A stretch of 64,000 nt of DNA from Actimicrobium antarcticum (lineage in GTDB: Bacteria > Pseudomonadota > Gammaproteobacteria > Burkholderiales > Burkholderiaceae_D): assembly GCF_039536745.1 (NCBI RefSeq), contig NZ_BAAAZE010000005.1, positions 248,001-312,000 of the forward strand, written 5' to 3'. The notes under the pieces are model-generated. The model searched no databases. It had not been told where the DNA came from and worked only from the letters and a program-made list of their open reading frames with translations. Of this stretch, positions 1 through 9,118 are shown piece after piece; the first letter of the stretch is position 1, and each line of letters opens with the position of its first letter. Made by a program: the position numbers and the translations under genes.

Positions 1-516
1 GCCGGCGGTGAGGTCTCCGATCGCAGTACCGACGCGGGAAGGGCCGGATTCCGGTGTGCCTGTCAGGCTCATGAAACCCGAATAGCCTTGCGCAATCTGG
101 TCAAAACCGGGCCAATCGCGCGCCGGCCCGGTGCTGCCGAAACCGGAGATGGAGCCGTAAATCAGTTCGGGGCGGACGACGCACATTTCTTCGTATCCCA
201 AACCCATCGCCTCCATGGTGCCGACCTTGAAGTTTTCGACCACGATATCCGACTTCAACACCAGCTCTTTAATCAGCGCCAGTCCCTCCGGTTGACGGAA
301 ATCGACACCGATACCTTTTTTGTTGCGGTTCGCACTAAGATAATAAACGCTTATGTCGTGATCGAATGGTCCCCACTGACGGATCATGTCGCCGTTCGGC
401 GTTGGCTCCACCTTGATGACTTCGGCTCCCAGATCTGCCAGGATCATGGTGCAAAACGGTCCGGACAATGCGCGGGTCAGGTCGAGTACCTTGATACCGG
501 AAAGGGGTAGTTTCAT
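1..516 (-). CDS. CaiB/BaiF family (class III) CoA-transferase, 3' end outside window
   Basis: Class III CoA-transferases move CoA from an acyl-CoA donor to a carboxylic acid in the cytoplasm. The first 172 codons are present; the reading frame runs off the left edge without a stop. The N-terminus shows the family hallmark, LSGIKVLDLTRALSGPFCTM followed by ADLGAEVIKVEP, then NRNKKGIGVDF and the YGSISGFGSTGPARDWPGFD segment. The ATG at 516 is preceded by AGGAGA at a good distance. It is divergent from the NAC-like LysR gene at 681, which is its likely regulator. The substrate cannot be told from this fragment; formyl-CoA, succinyl-CoA and carnitine-type relatives all share these motifs. Confidence 0.9.
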   Translation of the reverse strand, partial: MKLPLSGIKVLDLTRALSGPFCTMILADLGAEVIKVEPTPNGDMIRQWGPFDHDISVYYLSANRNKKGIGVDFRQPEGLALIKELVLKSDIVVENFKVGTMEAMGLGYEEMCVVRPELIYGSISGFGSTGPARDWPGFDQIAQGYSGFMSLTGTPESGPSRVGTAIGDLTAG

Positions 517-570
517 GTCAGCTTGTCTCCTAGATAAGTCTTTTATGTCTTTTAAAGAATTCTAGGCAGT

Positions 571-584
571 AATCTAAATAGATT
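571..584. promoter_or_regulatory. Inverted repeat AATCT-N4-AGATT, possible LysR operator
   Basis: A short dyad lies between the divergent CoA-transferase and LysR genes. Paired sites upstream of a divergent target are usual for LysR regulators. The assignment rests on position and symmetry only. Confidence 0.35.
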
Positions 585-607
585 GAAATACTGTTTTCTG
601 ACCATTG

Positions 608-624
608 CATAAGATTATCTTATG
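608..624. promoter_or_regulatory. Palindrome CATAAGA-TTA-TCTTATG, NAC-like site (ATA-N9-TAT)
   Basis: Seven-base arms are perfectly complementary around a three-base centre. The inner part, 609-623, reads ATA-N9-TAT, which is the consensus described for the LysR-type regulator NAC. The neighbouring regulator has a NAC/Cbl-like N-terminus, so this is a good candidate operator for autoregulation and for control of the CoA-transferase. Confidence 0.5.
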
Positions 625-680
625 GCACAAGCTTGAGACCCATCGGAAGGTGTCCCGTTGCGATAGCCCAGGAGATCCAC

Positions 681-1760
681 TTGAACCTGAAACAGCTAAA
701 TTATTTCGTCAAGATCGTGGAAGCGCAAAATATGACGCGCGCCGCTGAAGGGCTGCACATTGCGCAGCCGGCCTTAAGCCAGCAGATCACGCTGCTGGAA
801 GATGAGTTGGGAGTAAAGCTTCTGAGCCGCAGCTCGCGCGGCATTCAGACAACGCAACAAGGCGATTTGCTGTATCGGCACGCCAAGACCATCCTGCGCC
901 AGGTCGACAATACGCGCATCCTGCTGTCGAAAAAAGAAGGCGATGTGACAGGCAACGTCTCTGTTGGCATGCCATCCAGTACCGCCAAACTGCTCGCATT
1001 GCGTTTGATGCGCCGTGTTAAAGAGCTCTATCCCTCCATCGTTTTGGAGATCGTAGACGTTCCCAGCGCCGATCTGATCTCGCTGGTGAGGCATGGGCGT
1101 GTGGATTTTTCGCTGGTGCCAGATCCTCAGAAACCCAAAGATATAAGTTTTTTCCCGTTGTTCCGTGAAGAGCTGTATTTAATGACCTATCCCGGTGTTG
1201 TCACCGGCACTCGGGCAGTTTCCTTTAAAAAAATCGCCGAATTTCCTCTGATTTTGCCGAGCGCACCAAATACCTTGCGCTCCAGGCTAGAGCACGCGTT
1301 CTTAAAGTCGAATCTCAACTTCAATTTATTTGGCGAAGCCAGCACGTCGGCCATCTTGATCCCAGCGGTCCGTGCCGGATTGGCAGCGACGATTCTGCCT
1401 TACTCGGCGGCCCATGAAGAAATTTTGAATCAGCAAATTGAAATGCATTCGATCGGAGCAGGCTTTACGCGGGATGTGTATCTATGTTCTAGCAATACCC
1501 TTCCTGTATCTCTGGCAACTACCACCGTCATCATGCTGTGTAAGCAGGTGTTGCAGGAACTCGTCAGTAGCGGCACATGGAAGGGTTGTAAACTTCCGTG
1601 GCCCTTGTCAGACGGTCTGTCGCCTGGCACCCGCGATTTTTCTGCAGCAAGACGACGATCCCCAGAAAGGGCAAAAGCGGGTGACGAGATGCCCCCCAGC
1701 AACGCGATACGCGGCGCAGAATTATCCGAAGAAGGAGCCACGGGCGGCGCGCCGCGCTGA
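681..1760 (+). CDS. LysR-family transcriptional regulator, NAC-like, with long C-terminal tail
   Basis: The N-terminal winged HTH (residues about 1-60) reads MNLKQLNYFVKIVEAQNMTR with AAEGLHIAQPALSQQ, close to the NAC/Cbl branch of LysR regulators. A LysR substrate-binding domain follows (about 90-300). TTG at 681 is chosen as start because the domain begins exactly there and AGGAG lies six to seven bases upstream; an in-frame start at 633 would add residues foreign to the family. The product would be 359 residues, whereas the family usually ends near 300-310. The last roughly 50 residues are Arg/Ser/Gly-rich with no domain character, so the natural stop may have been lost by a late frameshift. 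It probably controls the divergent CoA-transferase. Confidence 0.85.
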   Translation: MNLKQLNYFVKIVEAQNMTRAAEGLHIAQPALSQQITLLEDELGVKLLSRSSRGIQTTQQGDLLYRHAKTILRQVDNTRILLSKKEGDVTGNVSVGMPSSTAKLLALRLMRRVKELYPSIVLEIVDVPSADLISLVRHGRVDFSLVPDPQKPKDISFFPLFREELYLMTYPGVVTGTRAVSFKKIAEFPLILPSAPNTLRSRLEHAFLKSNLNFNLFGEASTSAILIPAVRAGLAATILPYSAAHEEILNQQIEMHSIGAGFTRDVYLCSSNTLPVSLATTTVIMLCKQVLQELVSSGTWKGCKLPWPLSDGLSPGTRDFSAARRRSPERAKAGDEMPPSNAIRGAELSEEGATGGAPR

Positions 1761-2252
1761 TCCTGTTTTCCCATCACTGTACCGGCAGGTCTTCGATAAC
1801 GAGCAGCTTGGCGCGGCATCGCATCAAATCCCGTCGTCGCTAAAAAGTAGCACTGGTCAAAACGTTGCTCGTGAGGCGCTTACCAAAAAAGCGTCTCGAT
1901 GGCACCGCCTCGAATGGGGGTACCGATACGATCGAGCAGCCTTGCCCGGAGGCTATCGGCCACCCGCACTCACTTGAACGCACTCCGTACTCCACATGAT
2001 GACACTCGGCTGGTAACCAGCGGGTGCTTGCAAAAAAGGAAACCTATCGGTATCGTAGGGTATTGCATAAACGCAACTGATTGCGAATGCATGCAACAGC
2101 ACTTGTACGAATCCAGCCGGCACTGAAAAGAATCGGATGCAACTGTTCCGGACGGCGCGGCAGTTTTTAAATAAGGAGTTCAGGCCGAACAGGCAAGACG
2201 TGCCGGACCCGTTTATCCGAACGTTAGTTATAACAATAATTAAGGGACACGC
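1761..2252. other. Intergenic region, 492 bp
   Basis: No convincing gene. Short open frames on both strands lack family character. The last 60 bases carry the leader of the downstream exported hydrolase. Confidence 0.5.
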
Positions 2253-3350
2253 ATGAACATCATTAATACACTGAGTGCCGCGTTTTTCATCGCGGTCGGT
2301 GCGGGCAATGTTCTGGCGCATACGCCGGCCGAGGCACCGCACCAAACTTACGCCGAAGGTGACTTCAAGCTTGAAAGCGGCGAAGTGATTCGCGATTTTT
2401 CGCTTTCCTATGTCACGCACGGAACGCTTAACGCGGAGAAGTCCAATGCCATTCTTGTGGTGACGGCAATCGGTGGCAACCATCACCGGCTTGACTACCT
2501 GATCGGCCCCGGCAAGGCGTTAGATCCGGCAAAGTATTTCATCATCTCGACAGACGCGATCGGCAACGGGCTGACCACCTCGCCCTCCAATAGTCGCCTT
2601 CAGCCTCGCATGCAGTTTCCTCGCTTTACGATGCGTGACATGGTGCAATCGCAATACCCTTTGGTGACGCAAAAATTGGGCATTCGGAAGTTGCATGCCG
2701 TCGTCGGTGCGTCGATGGGTGGAATGCAGGCATTGCAATGGGCGGTCAGTTACCCGGACGCGATGAAGGCAATTGTCCCGATCGTGCCATTGGGTCGCAC
2801 GCCTGCCTGGACGACGGCTGTGCTGGAGATGCTCAGGCAGAGCATCATGGCGGATCCAAAATGGCAAGGTGGTAACTACGCAGCAGCGAGTCCACCCGAG
2901 CAGGGTATGCGTCTCTGGGCCGGTTGGCTAAGCGGGGTCGTCGTCCGTACGCCGAGCGCGCACAAGAACCAGTTCCCGAACCATGCCGACGTGATTCCGT
3001 TCCTCAAGACCGTCGAGGACGGTGGCTGGAAACGGATGGATGCTACCGACTGGGTCTACCAGAGCTGGGCTTACGACATGCATGACGTCGGTACGACACC
3101 CGGCGTTTCAGGTGGATACGAAGGCGCACTAAAGGCGATCAAGGTGCCGACGTTGGTCCTGGCAGGAGTCGGCGACCTGCTCAATCCAGAGCCCGAGGCA
3201 GTCGAAATTTCCCAGTTAATTCCCGGCGCGAAGTTCTACAGTATCAACCCGCCCAACGTGTTCGGCCATGCTTCAGCGGCAGGAATTACCGCCGGCGAGA
3301 ATACGGATCAGAACCAGCACATCACCAGTTTTTTGAATGACTTGAAATAA
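2253..3350 (+). CDS. Exported MetX-like alpha/beta hydrolase
   Basis: A 365-residue alpha/beta-hydrolase resembling homoserine O-acetyltransferase (MetX) relatives. Residues 1-22 form a signal peptide (ending NVLA), so the protein acts in the periplasm, unlike true MetX. The nucleophile elbow GASMGGMQ puts the catalytic Ser at 154. A candidate acid is the Asp in LAGVGDLLNP, and the His in VFGHASAAG completes the triad. The segment NAILVVTAIGGNHHRLDYLIG corresponds to the oxyanion/early substrate region of the MetX fold. It stands alone on the plus strand. The substrate is unknown; it is more likely an esterase or acylase than a methionine-biosynthesis enzyme because of the export signal. Confidence 0.8.
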   Translation: MNIINTLSAAFFIAVGAGNVLAHTPAEAPHQTYAEGDFKLESGEVIRDFSLSYVTHGTLNAEKSNAILVVTAIGGNHHRLDYLIGPGKALDPAKYFIISTDAIGNGLTTSPSNSRLQPRMQFPRFTMRDMVQSQYPLVTQKLGIRKLHAVVGASMGGMQALQWAVSYPDAMKAIVPIVPLGRTPAWTTAVLEMLRQSIMADPKWQGGNYAAASPPEQGMRLWAGWLSGVVVRTPSAHKNQFPNHADVIPFLKTVEDGGWKRMDATDWVYQSWAYDMHDVGTTPGVSGGYEGALKAIKVPTLVLAGVGDLLNPEPEAVEISQLIPGAKFYSINPPNVFGHASAAGITAGENTDQNQHITSFLNDLK

Positions 3351-3748
3351 GTTATTGCCGGCGACTCCGCAGGAGAAGGGGTGAATTGATTTCGCTCGAC
3401 GGGGTAAGGCACCAATCCCGTTGTTTTCCGCTTCGGCCAAACTCGGTCAGGCTAAACGCGCAAGGTCGATTAGTGGCAACCGACCATCCGTGCGTTTTCC
3501 ATTTGTCGGGTTTGGCGAACGGAGCACCGGATGGCTAAGCTGTGCAAATATTTTTTTATTATCGAACCATTCCCGCCTGCGGCGGCAGCAATTCCTCAAA
3601 AAAGCATCCGCGTACTCCGGCGGTGGGCGACACTGCTTTTGCACTGTGTGGGCTGCACTCCAGCGGCGTCAGCGCAGCGTTCGATTGCGACACCACGACA
3701 TTAGCGCTATAAAAATTTGTTCAATAATAATTATTCAAGGAGACCAGC
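3351..3748. other. Intergenic region, 398 bp
   Basis: No gene seen. AAGGAG at about 3738-3743 is the ribosome-binding site of the next hydrolase. Confidence 0.5.
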
Positions 3749-4798
3749 ATGTACTTGCGATTCGTTATGTTGATAACGCTAATCCTGTCGATGGCTGCAG
3801 CCATCGCTGCACAGCAACAACGGGACGAATATATTGACGCGGCCGATCCCGGCATCAAGCTGTTTGTTCGTAGCAAGCAACCCGAGACACCGATACGCGC
3901 GACAGAGGATAACGTCGTCTTGTTCATTCACGGTGCGACCTACCCATCGACGCCTGACTTCGACCTCCAGTACAAAGATTATTCCTGGGCCGACTGGATG
4001 GTCAGCAAGGGCTATATCGTCTACATGTTCGACAAGCGTAACTATGGATTTTCAAGCCGCGAAAACGTCATGGATCAGCCCGCAGCAAACAACCGCCCCG
4101 CGACGCGGTCGTATCTTGCAATCCGCGACATCGGTGCGGTCGTTGACCATATTCGCAAGCGGCATAATATTAGCAAGGTCTCGTTGATTGGCTGGTCGTG
4201 GGGCGCTACCACAGCCGGTTTTTATACGTCACTGAACTCCGAAAAAGTCAAAAAGCTGGTGATGTACGCCCCAGCTTACGCGTATGCTCAGCACACCAAT
4301 CTGGGTGCCGGTAGTGGCTCGCAGGACAAGCGCAAGCCGAATGAATTCAATTACGCGATGGGTGCGTATCGCCTCGGCACCAAGTCGGGCAACGATAATC
4401 GCTGGGATGGCGAAATACCGGTCGCGGACAAAAGCAGTTTTCGTGAAGAAGGGGTGCGTGATGCATTCGCACTCGAGGCGCTGAAGACCGACCCAACCAG
4501 CGAATCGCGCACGCCACCGAGCTTGCGCGCGCCGAACGGCGTGATGGAAGACAGCTTCATGCAGGCCACGGGGAGGCGCATCTGGAATGCCGGATCGATT
4601 TATGTCCCGACGCTGGTAATTGCAGGTGAATTTGATACCTGGTCATTCCCCGAAGATCGTGACTTGCTGATGCGCGACCTGACCAACGCACCGGTCAAGA
4701 AAAGTGTGCTGATCAAAAACGCAACGCACTTTGTGCTGTTCGAAAAGCCGCGCTTTGAGTTCTTTGAAGCGATTTCGGATTTCATCAAGACGCCCTGA
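3749..4798 (+). CDS. Exported alpha/beta hydrolase
   Basis: A 349-residue alpha/beta hydrolase with a signal peptide (residues 1-21, cut near AAAIAAQ). The HG oxyanion motif is at VLFIHGATYP (about 57-66), the nucleophile elbow is GWSWGA with Ser150, the acid is likely the Asp in AGEFDTWSFPED, and the catalytic His lies in NATHFVLFEKPR. The ATG is preceded by AAGGAG. It is the second exported hydrolase in a row on this strand, but nearly 400 bp separates them, so they may not share a transcript. The substrate cannot be assigned. Confidence 0.8.
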   Translation: MYLRFVMLITLILSMAAAIAAQQQRDEYIDAADPGIKLFVRSKQPETPIRATEDNVVLFIHGATYPSTPDFDLQYKDYSWADWMVSKGYIVYMFDKRNYGFSSRENVMDQPAANNRPATRSYLAIRDIGAVVDHIRKRHNISKVSLIGWSWGATTAGFYTSLNSEKVKKLVMYAPAYAYAQHTNLGAGSGSQDKRKPNEFNYAMGAYRLGTKSGNDNRWDGEIPVADKSSFREEGVRDAFALEALKTDPTSESRTPPSLRAPNGVMEDSFMQATGRRIWNAGSIYVPTLVIAGEFDTWSFPEDRDLLMRDLTNAPVKKSVLIKNATHFVLFEKPRFEFFEAISDFIKTP

Positions 4799-5547
4799 AC
4801 CTGTTCAGTCGCCGTGGCCGCATCGACTGTGATGCGGCCCGACAACCGGAGGCCGGCGTGAATCACGCGGAGAGGTTACGAACTCTGAAAGTCGACCGGC
4901 ACTAGTGAGTCGAACGTAGGCTGTCATCCAGACGTGTTTTCAATTGCAGCTAATGTGAGCACGACGCCATGAAACGCGAGCTGCCCCCGGCGATGGCATG
5001 CTCGTTCGCACTTAGCATGAGCACGGGCTGTTGTCATTGGCCTTTAATTTGCGCCGAAAACTGCGTCGAATGCGAGCACGACCGTTTTCAAATGCGAGCC
5101 GCTACCCCTACGGAATCAGAAGAGCGCGCAAGCCCGGCTTCATGCTGGCTGATTGTGCTGTTTGCCGTTCGCGGTATCTGACGGCAGTGTCGACGCGGGC
5201 GGATGATGCGGCGTGCTACTACTGCAAATTACTGGTGAGATTTGGCATCAAGAACCGGATCGGAAAGCGTTTCCGGGATTGCTCACGCTTGCCGCAGAGC
5301 TCAGTGATCGCAAGTCAACTGGCGGCGATTTTTTCGTAGAGTCTGTAACTATTCCTCCTTGCTGTTTCATCAGCAGGGAAGTGGCCGCGAGGTATCGGTG
5401 CCTGGACTTTTCGTTCAGGCTTGTACGGCTTGCTGGTCAATTATCTGGCCGGTATCGATATCATTGAGCCTTTCGCGTGTCATGCGAATGCGCCGATAAC
5501 CGGCGCAACGGGGGAAAGCCCTTCGGATGACCGCGGTCCTCGCCACA
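4799..5547. other. Intergenic region, 749 bp, no recognised content
   Basis: The gap lies between convergent gene blocks. Open frames of up to about 100 codons occur on the plus strand, but none has recognisable protein character. It may be decayed sequence. Confidence 0.45.
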
Positions 5548-6306
5548 TCAGGATTTCCGATTGCCAAACGTAATCGGTACGTCTGATGAGGCGATCAGCT
5601 CCAGCACGATATTGCGGGTCCGTTCTTCGGCATAGTCATTGCGCAGGACCGCAGCCTCAATGGCCGCAGCGGGGGTGCCGCTGATGATCGCATTGAGCTG
5701 ATTAATGTGCAGGTCACAAATTTTTGCCAGGCTAGGGTAGCGATCCTGATGAAAATATAGAAAACGCCGGGCCAGCGTCTGCAGCATTGCATAAAATTCG
5801 GCTGCATAGCTATTGCGGGCTGCGTTACCCAGTGCTTTCGTCAGGTTGAAATGCACTCGCAAGTAAGCCCGCATGTCTTTCTGAATTTTCAATCGCTCCA
5901 GTTCGATAATGAGTTTACTCATTTCGGCGCGCTCTGCTTCGGTAGCAAAGAGTGTCGACTGGGTCACGATCAACCGCTCTATCTCGCGGCGACTCTGGAT
6001 GATCTTCAGCTGGCCCGGATAATCAATTTCGGAAATGAAAATACCATGCCGCGGCGCAATATTGACCAGTCGTTGAAAGGCCAGTTTTTGCAATGCATCG
6101 CGAATGGGGGAGCGGCCAATCGCATAACGTTCGCTCAAGACATTCTCTGACCATTGGCTACCTGGAGGCAACTCCCCGGTGACAATCATCTCTTCAAGCA
6201 GAACGTACGCTTTTTCTGTCTGGCTGACGGCCTCGCGCTCGAAGAGGTTGACTGCCGGCTTGCCTTGGGTATCCTCAGAGTGAGGCAATATTTTTTTGGA
6301 GTTCAC
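5548..6306 (-). CDS. GntR-family transcriptional regulator, FadR/FCD type
   Basis: The N-terminal winged HTH contains KAYVLLEEMIVTGELPPGSQ, then SERYAIGRSPIRDALQKLA and RHGIFISEI, which are the standard GntR signatures. A C-terminal helical FCD ligand-binding domain follows with the expected Arg/Glu and His residues (ESRREIERLI region, HFNLTKALGN, CDLHINQLNAI). GTG at 6306 gives 252 residues, typical of the family, and overlaps the end of the acyl-CoA ligase gene by about 30 bp; a longer frame from 6405 adds unlikely sequence. It is the last gene of the liv-thiolase-ligase operon and probably responds to a CoA ester or acid made by that pathway. Confidence 0.85.
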   Translation of the reverse strand: MNSKKILPHSEDTQGKPAVNLFEREAVSQTEKAYVLLEEMIVTGELPPGSQWSENVLSERYAIGRSPIRDALQKLAFQRLVNIAPRHGIFISEIDYPGQLKIIQSRREIERLIVTQSTLFATEAERAEMSKLIIELERLKIQKDMRAYLRVHFNLTKALGNAARNSYAAEFYAMLQTLARRFLYFHQDRYPSLAKICDLHINQLNAIISGTPAAAIEAAVLRNDYAEERTRNIVLELIASSDVPITFGNRKS

Positions 6307-7801
6307 GTTTAAGTACTTTTCCGGTTCCGTTTTTAGGTAATTCCTGCACGAAGATATAACGTTTCGGACGCTTGAAGCGAGCGATGGTCGCAATGCACAG
6401 GGCATCGAGTTCTTGCTCCGAGGCGACTATCCCTTTGCAGCAGACCACGAAGGCAACGACCGACTCGCCCCATTTCGGATCGGGAATGCCGACCACGGAG
6501 ACTTCCTCGACTGCTTCATGCGTCAATAACGCTTCTTCGACTTCTCGCGGATAGATATTCGAGCCACCGCTGATAATGACGTCTTTGGACCTGTCTTTGA
6601 GTTGCAACAGGCCCCGCGCATCCAGTAATCCGATATCGCCGGTACGCAACGCGCCATCGACGATGGTCTGGCCGGTTGCGTCGGCATTATTCCAGTATCC
6701 GCCCATGACCGTCGGGCCCCGCACGATCACTTCGCCCGGCGTACCCGCCGGGACAGGCTGGTTGTCGCTATCAACAATCATCACGTGCATCGCGGTCTGG
6801 ACAAAACCGACCGAGGCCAGCATCGCCGTGTCGTTGTCAGCCACCGCGCGTGCCACCTGGTTTGCCTGCAACGCAGAGATCGTCATCGGCGATTCGCCCT
6901 GACCGTACATTTGCAGAATGCGCGGTCCGAAGCATTGAACCGCACTTTTTATATCTTCGATATAAAAAGGCGCACCGCCGACCAACAGCGCACGCAAGCC
7001 GGTCGATGTCGGCGTGTATTGCCGCGCATGATGCACCAGCCGTTGCACGATGGTCGGCGACGCAAAGACACTGACATTGTCGTAATGTGCGATCAGGGCG
7101 AACAACTCCGCCTCGTCGAGTCCGCCGGACTCCGGCAGCAGTTGCATCGCACCCTTGATGAAATACGGAATACTGTACAAACCGCTGCCGTGGGACATCG
7201 GCGCCACATGCATCAGCACGTCGTCGCTATCGACCGATTGTACGTCGGAGTAAAAATGCATGGCGGCACTGACGAGGTTGGCGTGCGACAGCATCACGCC
7301 TTTCGGGCGGCCGGTCGTGCCGCTGGTATAGAACAACCAGGCAAGGTCGCGGTCGTCATCCGTACCTATGGCGAGTGCGGGATTCCGGAGTGCCTCGTGA
7401 TACTGGTCCGACGCAATATCGACAAGATGCAAGTTTGTAATGGCGGACGCGACGTGTTGCAGCGATTCATACGTTGCGCCCTGCGAGACGCAAACCCGTG
7501 CGCCGGAGTCGCGCAACATGTAATCAATTTCATTCGGATGCAGCTTGCTATTGACCGGCACCACGCACAAGCCGGCATGCCAGCTGGCGAGCATCAAGGC
7601 CATGTATTCGGGGCAATTTTTCATCACCAGCATGACGCGGTCACCAGGGTCAAGTGCCAGATCGTGACGCAGCCAATGTGCCAGCGCCCGCACCTGCTGA
7701 TGGAGCTGTCGATAACTTGTGCTGGAAGCAGTGCCATGCGCCAGTGCCGGACGGTCCGGGTACAGTTGCACGCTGCGTTCGAAAAGGTGGCTGAGGTTCA
7801 T
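6275..7801 (-). CDS. AMP-dependent acyl-CoA synthetase (ANL superfamily)
   Basis: A 508-residue ligase that activates a carboxylic acid with ATP and CoA through an acyl-AMP. Signatures are the P-loop LFYTSGTTGRPKGVMLSH, the adenine/substrate segment QMYGQGESPMT, the hinge region TGDIGLLDARGLLQLKDRSKD followed by VIISGGSNIYPREVEE, and the C-terminal catalytic Lys motif PKNGTGKVLKREL. Length and motif order fit medium-chain or aromatic acyl-CoA ligases. It sits downstream of the thiolase and the liv-type transporter in the same orientation, implying that the imported acid is activated here. Exact substrate unknown. Confidence 0.9.
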   Translation of the reverse strand: MNLSHLFERSVQLYPDRPALAHGTASSTSYRQLHQQVRALAHWLRHDLALDPGDRVMLVMKNCPEYMALMLASWHAGLCVVPVNSKLHPNEIDYMLRDSGARVCVSQGATYESLQHVASAITNLHLVDIASDQYHEALRNPALAIGTDDDRDLAWLFYTSGTTGRPKGVMLSHANLVSAAMHFYSDVQSVDSDDVLMHVAPMSHGSGLYSIPYFIKGAMQLLPESGGLDEAELFALIAHYDNVSVFASPTIVQRLVHHARQYTPTSTGLRALLVGGAPFYIEDIKSAVQCFGPRILQMYGQGESPMTISALQANQVARAVADNDTAMLASVGFVQTAMHVMIVDSDNQPVPAGTPGEVIVRGPTVMGGYWNNADATGQTIVDGALRTGDIGLLDARGLLQLKDRSKDVIISGGSNIYPREVEEALLTHEAVEEVSVVGIPDPKWGESVVAFVVCCKGIVASEQELDALCIATIARFKRPKRYIFVQELPKNGTGKVLKRELQKNIASL

Positions 7802-7837
7802 GAAGGGCTCCCGATAGTTGTTTTGAAACTGGCATCT

Positions 7838-7856
7838 GTGCCGCGCAATGCGGCAC
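7838..7856 (-). other. Small intercistronic hairpin between thiolase and ligase genes
   Basis: Arms GTGCCGC/GCGGCAC (7 bp) surround a five-base loop in the 75-bp gap. There is no T-tract, so it may only affect mRNA processing. Confidence 0.3.
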
Positions 7857-7876
7857 CATCGATGCCGCCGTCCTTC

Positions 7877-9118
7877 CTATAGCTTGCCCAGGATGATGAT
7901 GGAGGTGGATGCCTCCTCAACGCCACGAAAACCGCCGCCATTTTCTGCAATCGCAAAACGGGCATGGTCGACTTGACGGGAACCCGCCTCGCCGCGCAAC
8001 TGCGTGACCATTTCAAAGACTTGTGCCAGGCCGGTCGCGCCGATCGGATGGCCGCGCGACAACAGGCCACCGGAAACATTGATCGGGATTTTTCCACCCA
8101 GTGATGTCGCACCGGATTCGGCCATCGGGCCGCCTTCGCCAAAGTCGCAAAAACCGAGCGCCTCGGTCTGCTGGATTTCTGCAAACGCCGTCGCATCGTG
8201 GACTTCGGCCAGCGACATGTCGGCCGGACCGACGCCGGCGATCTCGTATGCCTGCAACGCCGCCAGATGGCATAGATGCTGGTCGTACTGATTTGCCTTG
8301 CGATCCGTAGCGCTGCGCAGGACGCTGGCACACAGCGCGACCGCACGGTTCTGCTGCAGTTTTTTCAGCCCCGCTTCGTTACAAATGATGGCGGCTGCAG
8401 CACCATCGCTAATGGGCGCGCACATCGGCAGGGTCAGCGGCCACGATACCGGCCGTGCTGCCAGCACTTCGTCGATGGTCAGCGGATACTGAAATTGCGC
8501 CAGCGGGTTGCGTGTCGAGTGCACATGGTTTTTTGCCGCGACAGCAGCCAGTTGCCGCTGTGTCGTGCCAAACGTTTTCATGTGCAGGCGCGCAAGGCTG
8601 GCGTAGATATCCATGAAAACGCTGCGCTTGCCTGGGTCGACGAAGCCTGGTGGGGGCGTTACGTCTGCCGCGAGATGCATCAGCACTTGCATCTGCTCGC
8701 TGGCCTGATGCACATCCCAGGCACCATCGAAAACAGCGAAGCTTTTTTCCTTGTCACTTGAAAAAAGCTTGTCGACACCGACGGCCAGGCAAATGTCACC
8801 GGCGCCAGACGCAACAAACATTTGCGCGGCATTGAGCGCCGTGCTGGAACTGGCACACGCGTTCTCGACATTGACCACCGGGATGCCGGTAATGCCCATC
8901 GCACCGAGCGCGATCTGGCCGGCGACCATGAATTGCCCTTCAATTGCGCCTTGTCCTGCCGTGGCGAAATAGGCGCCCTGAAGCATGTTCGCATCACAAC
9001 CAGCGTCTTTGAGGGCACCGTTGACTGCCTCACGGACCAGTTCCTTGACGCTGGTATCGAGCTGTTTGGAAAAACGGGTGATGCCAACACCTACGATATA
9101 TGTACGGCTAATGGCCAT
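7877..9118 (-). CDS. SCP-x type thiolase / acetyl-CoA acetyltransferase-like
   Basis: A 413-residue thiolase-fold protein of the lipid-transfer-protein thiolase group. The nucleophile is Cys88 in VENACASSSTAL, the family His lies in EVHDATAFAE, and the C-terminal block is GGLLSRGHPIGATG. Members carry out thiolytic cleavage or condensation of CoA esters of branched, aromatic or steroid side chains, often with a small DUF35/OB-fold partner, which is absent here. The start at 9118 is chosen because MAISRTYIVGVGITRF is the normal N-terminus; it overlaps the end of livF by 11 bp, indicating translational coupling with the transporter. Confidence 0.88.
   Translation of the reverse strand: MAISRTYIVGVGITRFSKQLDTSVKELVREAVNGALKDAGCDANMLQGAYFATAGQGAIEGQFMVAGQIALGAMGITGIPVVNVENACASSSTALNAAQMFVASGAGDICLAVGVDKLFSSDKEKSFAVFDGAWDVHQASEQMQVLMHLAADVTPPPGFVDPGKRSVFMDIYASLARLHMKTFGTTQRQLAAVAAKNHVHSTRNPLAQFQYPLTIDEVLAARPVSWPLTLPMCAPISDGAAAAIICNEAGLKKLQQNRAVALCASVLRSATDRKANQYDQHLCHLAALQAYEIAGVGPADMSLAEVHDATAFAEIQQTEALGFCDFGEGGPMAESGATSLGGKIPINVSGGLLSRGHPIGATGLAQVFEMVTQLRGEAGSRQVDHARFAIAENGGGFRGVEEASTSIIILGKL

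Noticed and set aside
1438..2126. Small plus-strand frames after the LysR gene
   Set aside because: Out-of-frame continuations with no start context or family resemblance.
4969..5467. Overlapping plus-strand frames of 70-100 codons
   Set aside because: Checked for transposase or toxin remnants; no recognisable motif in any frame.
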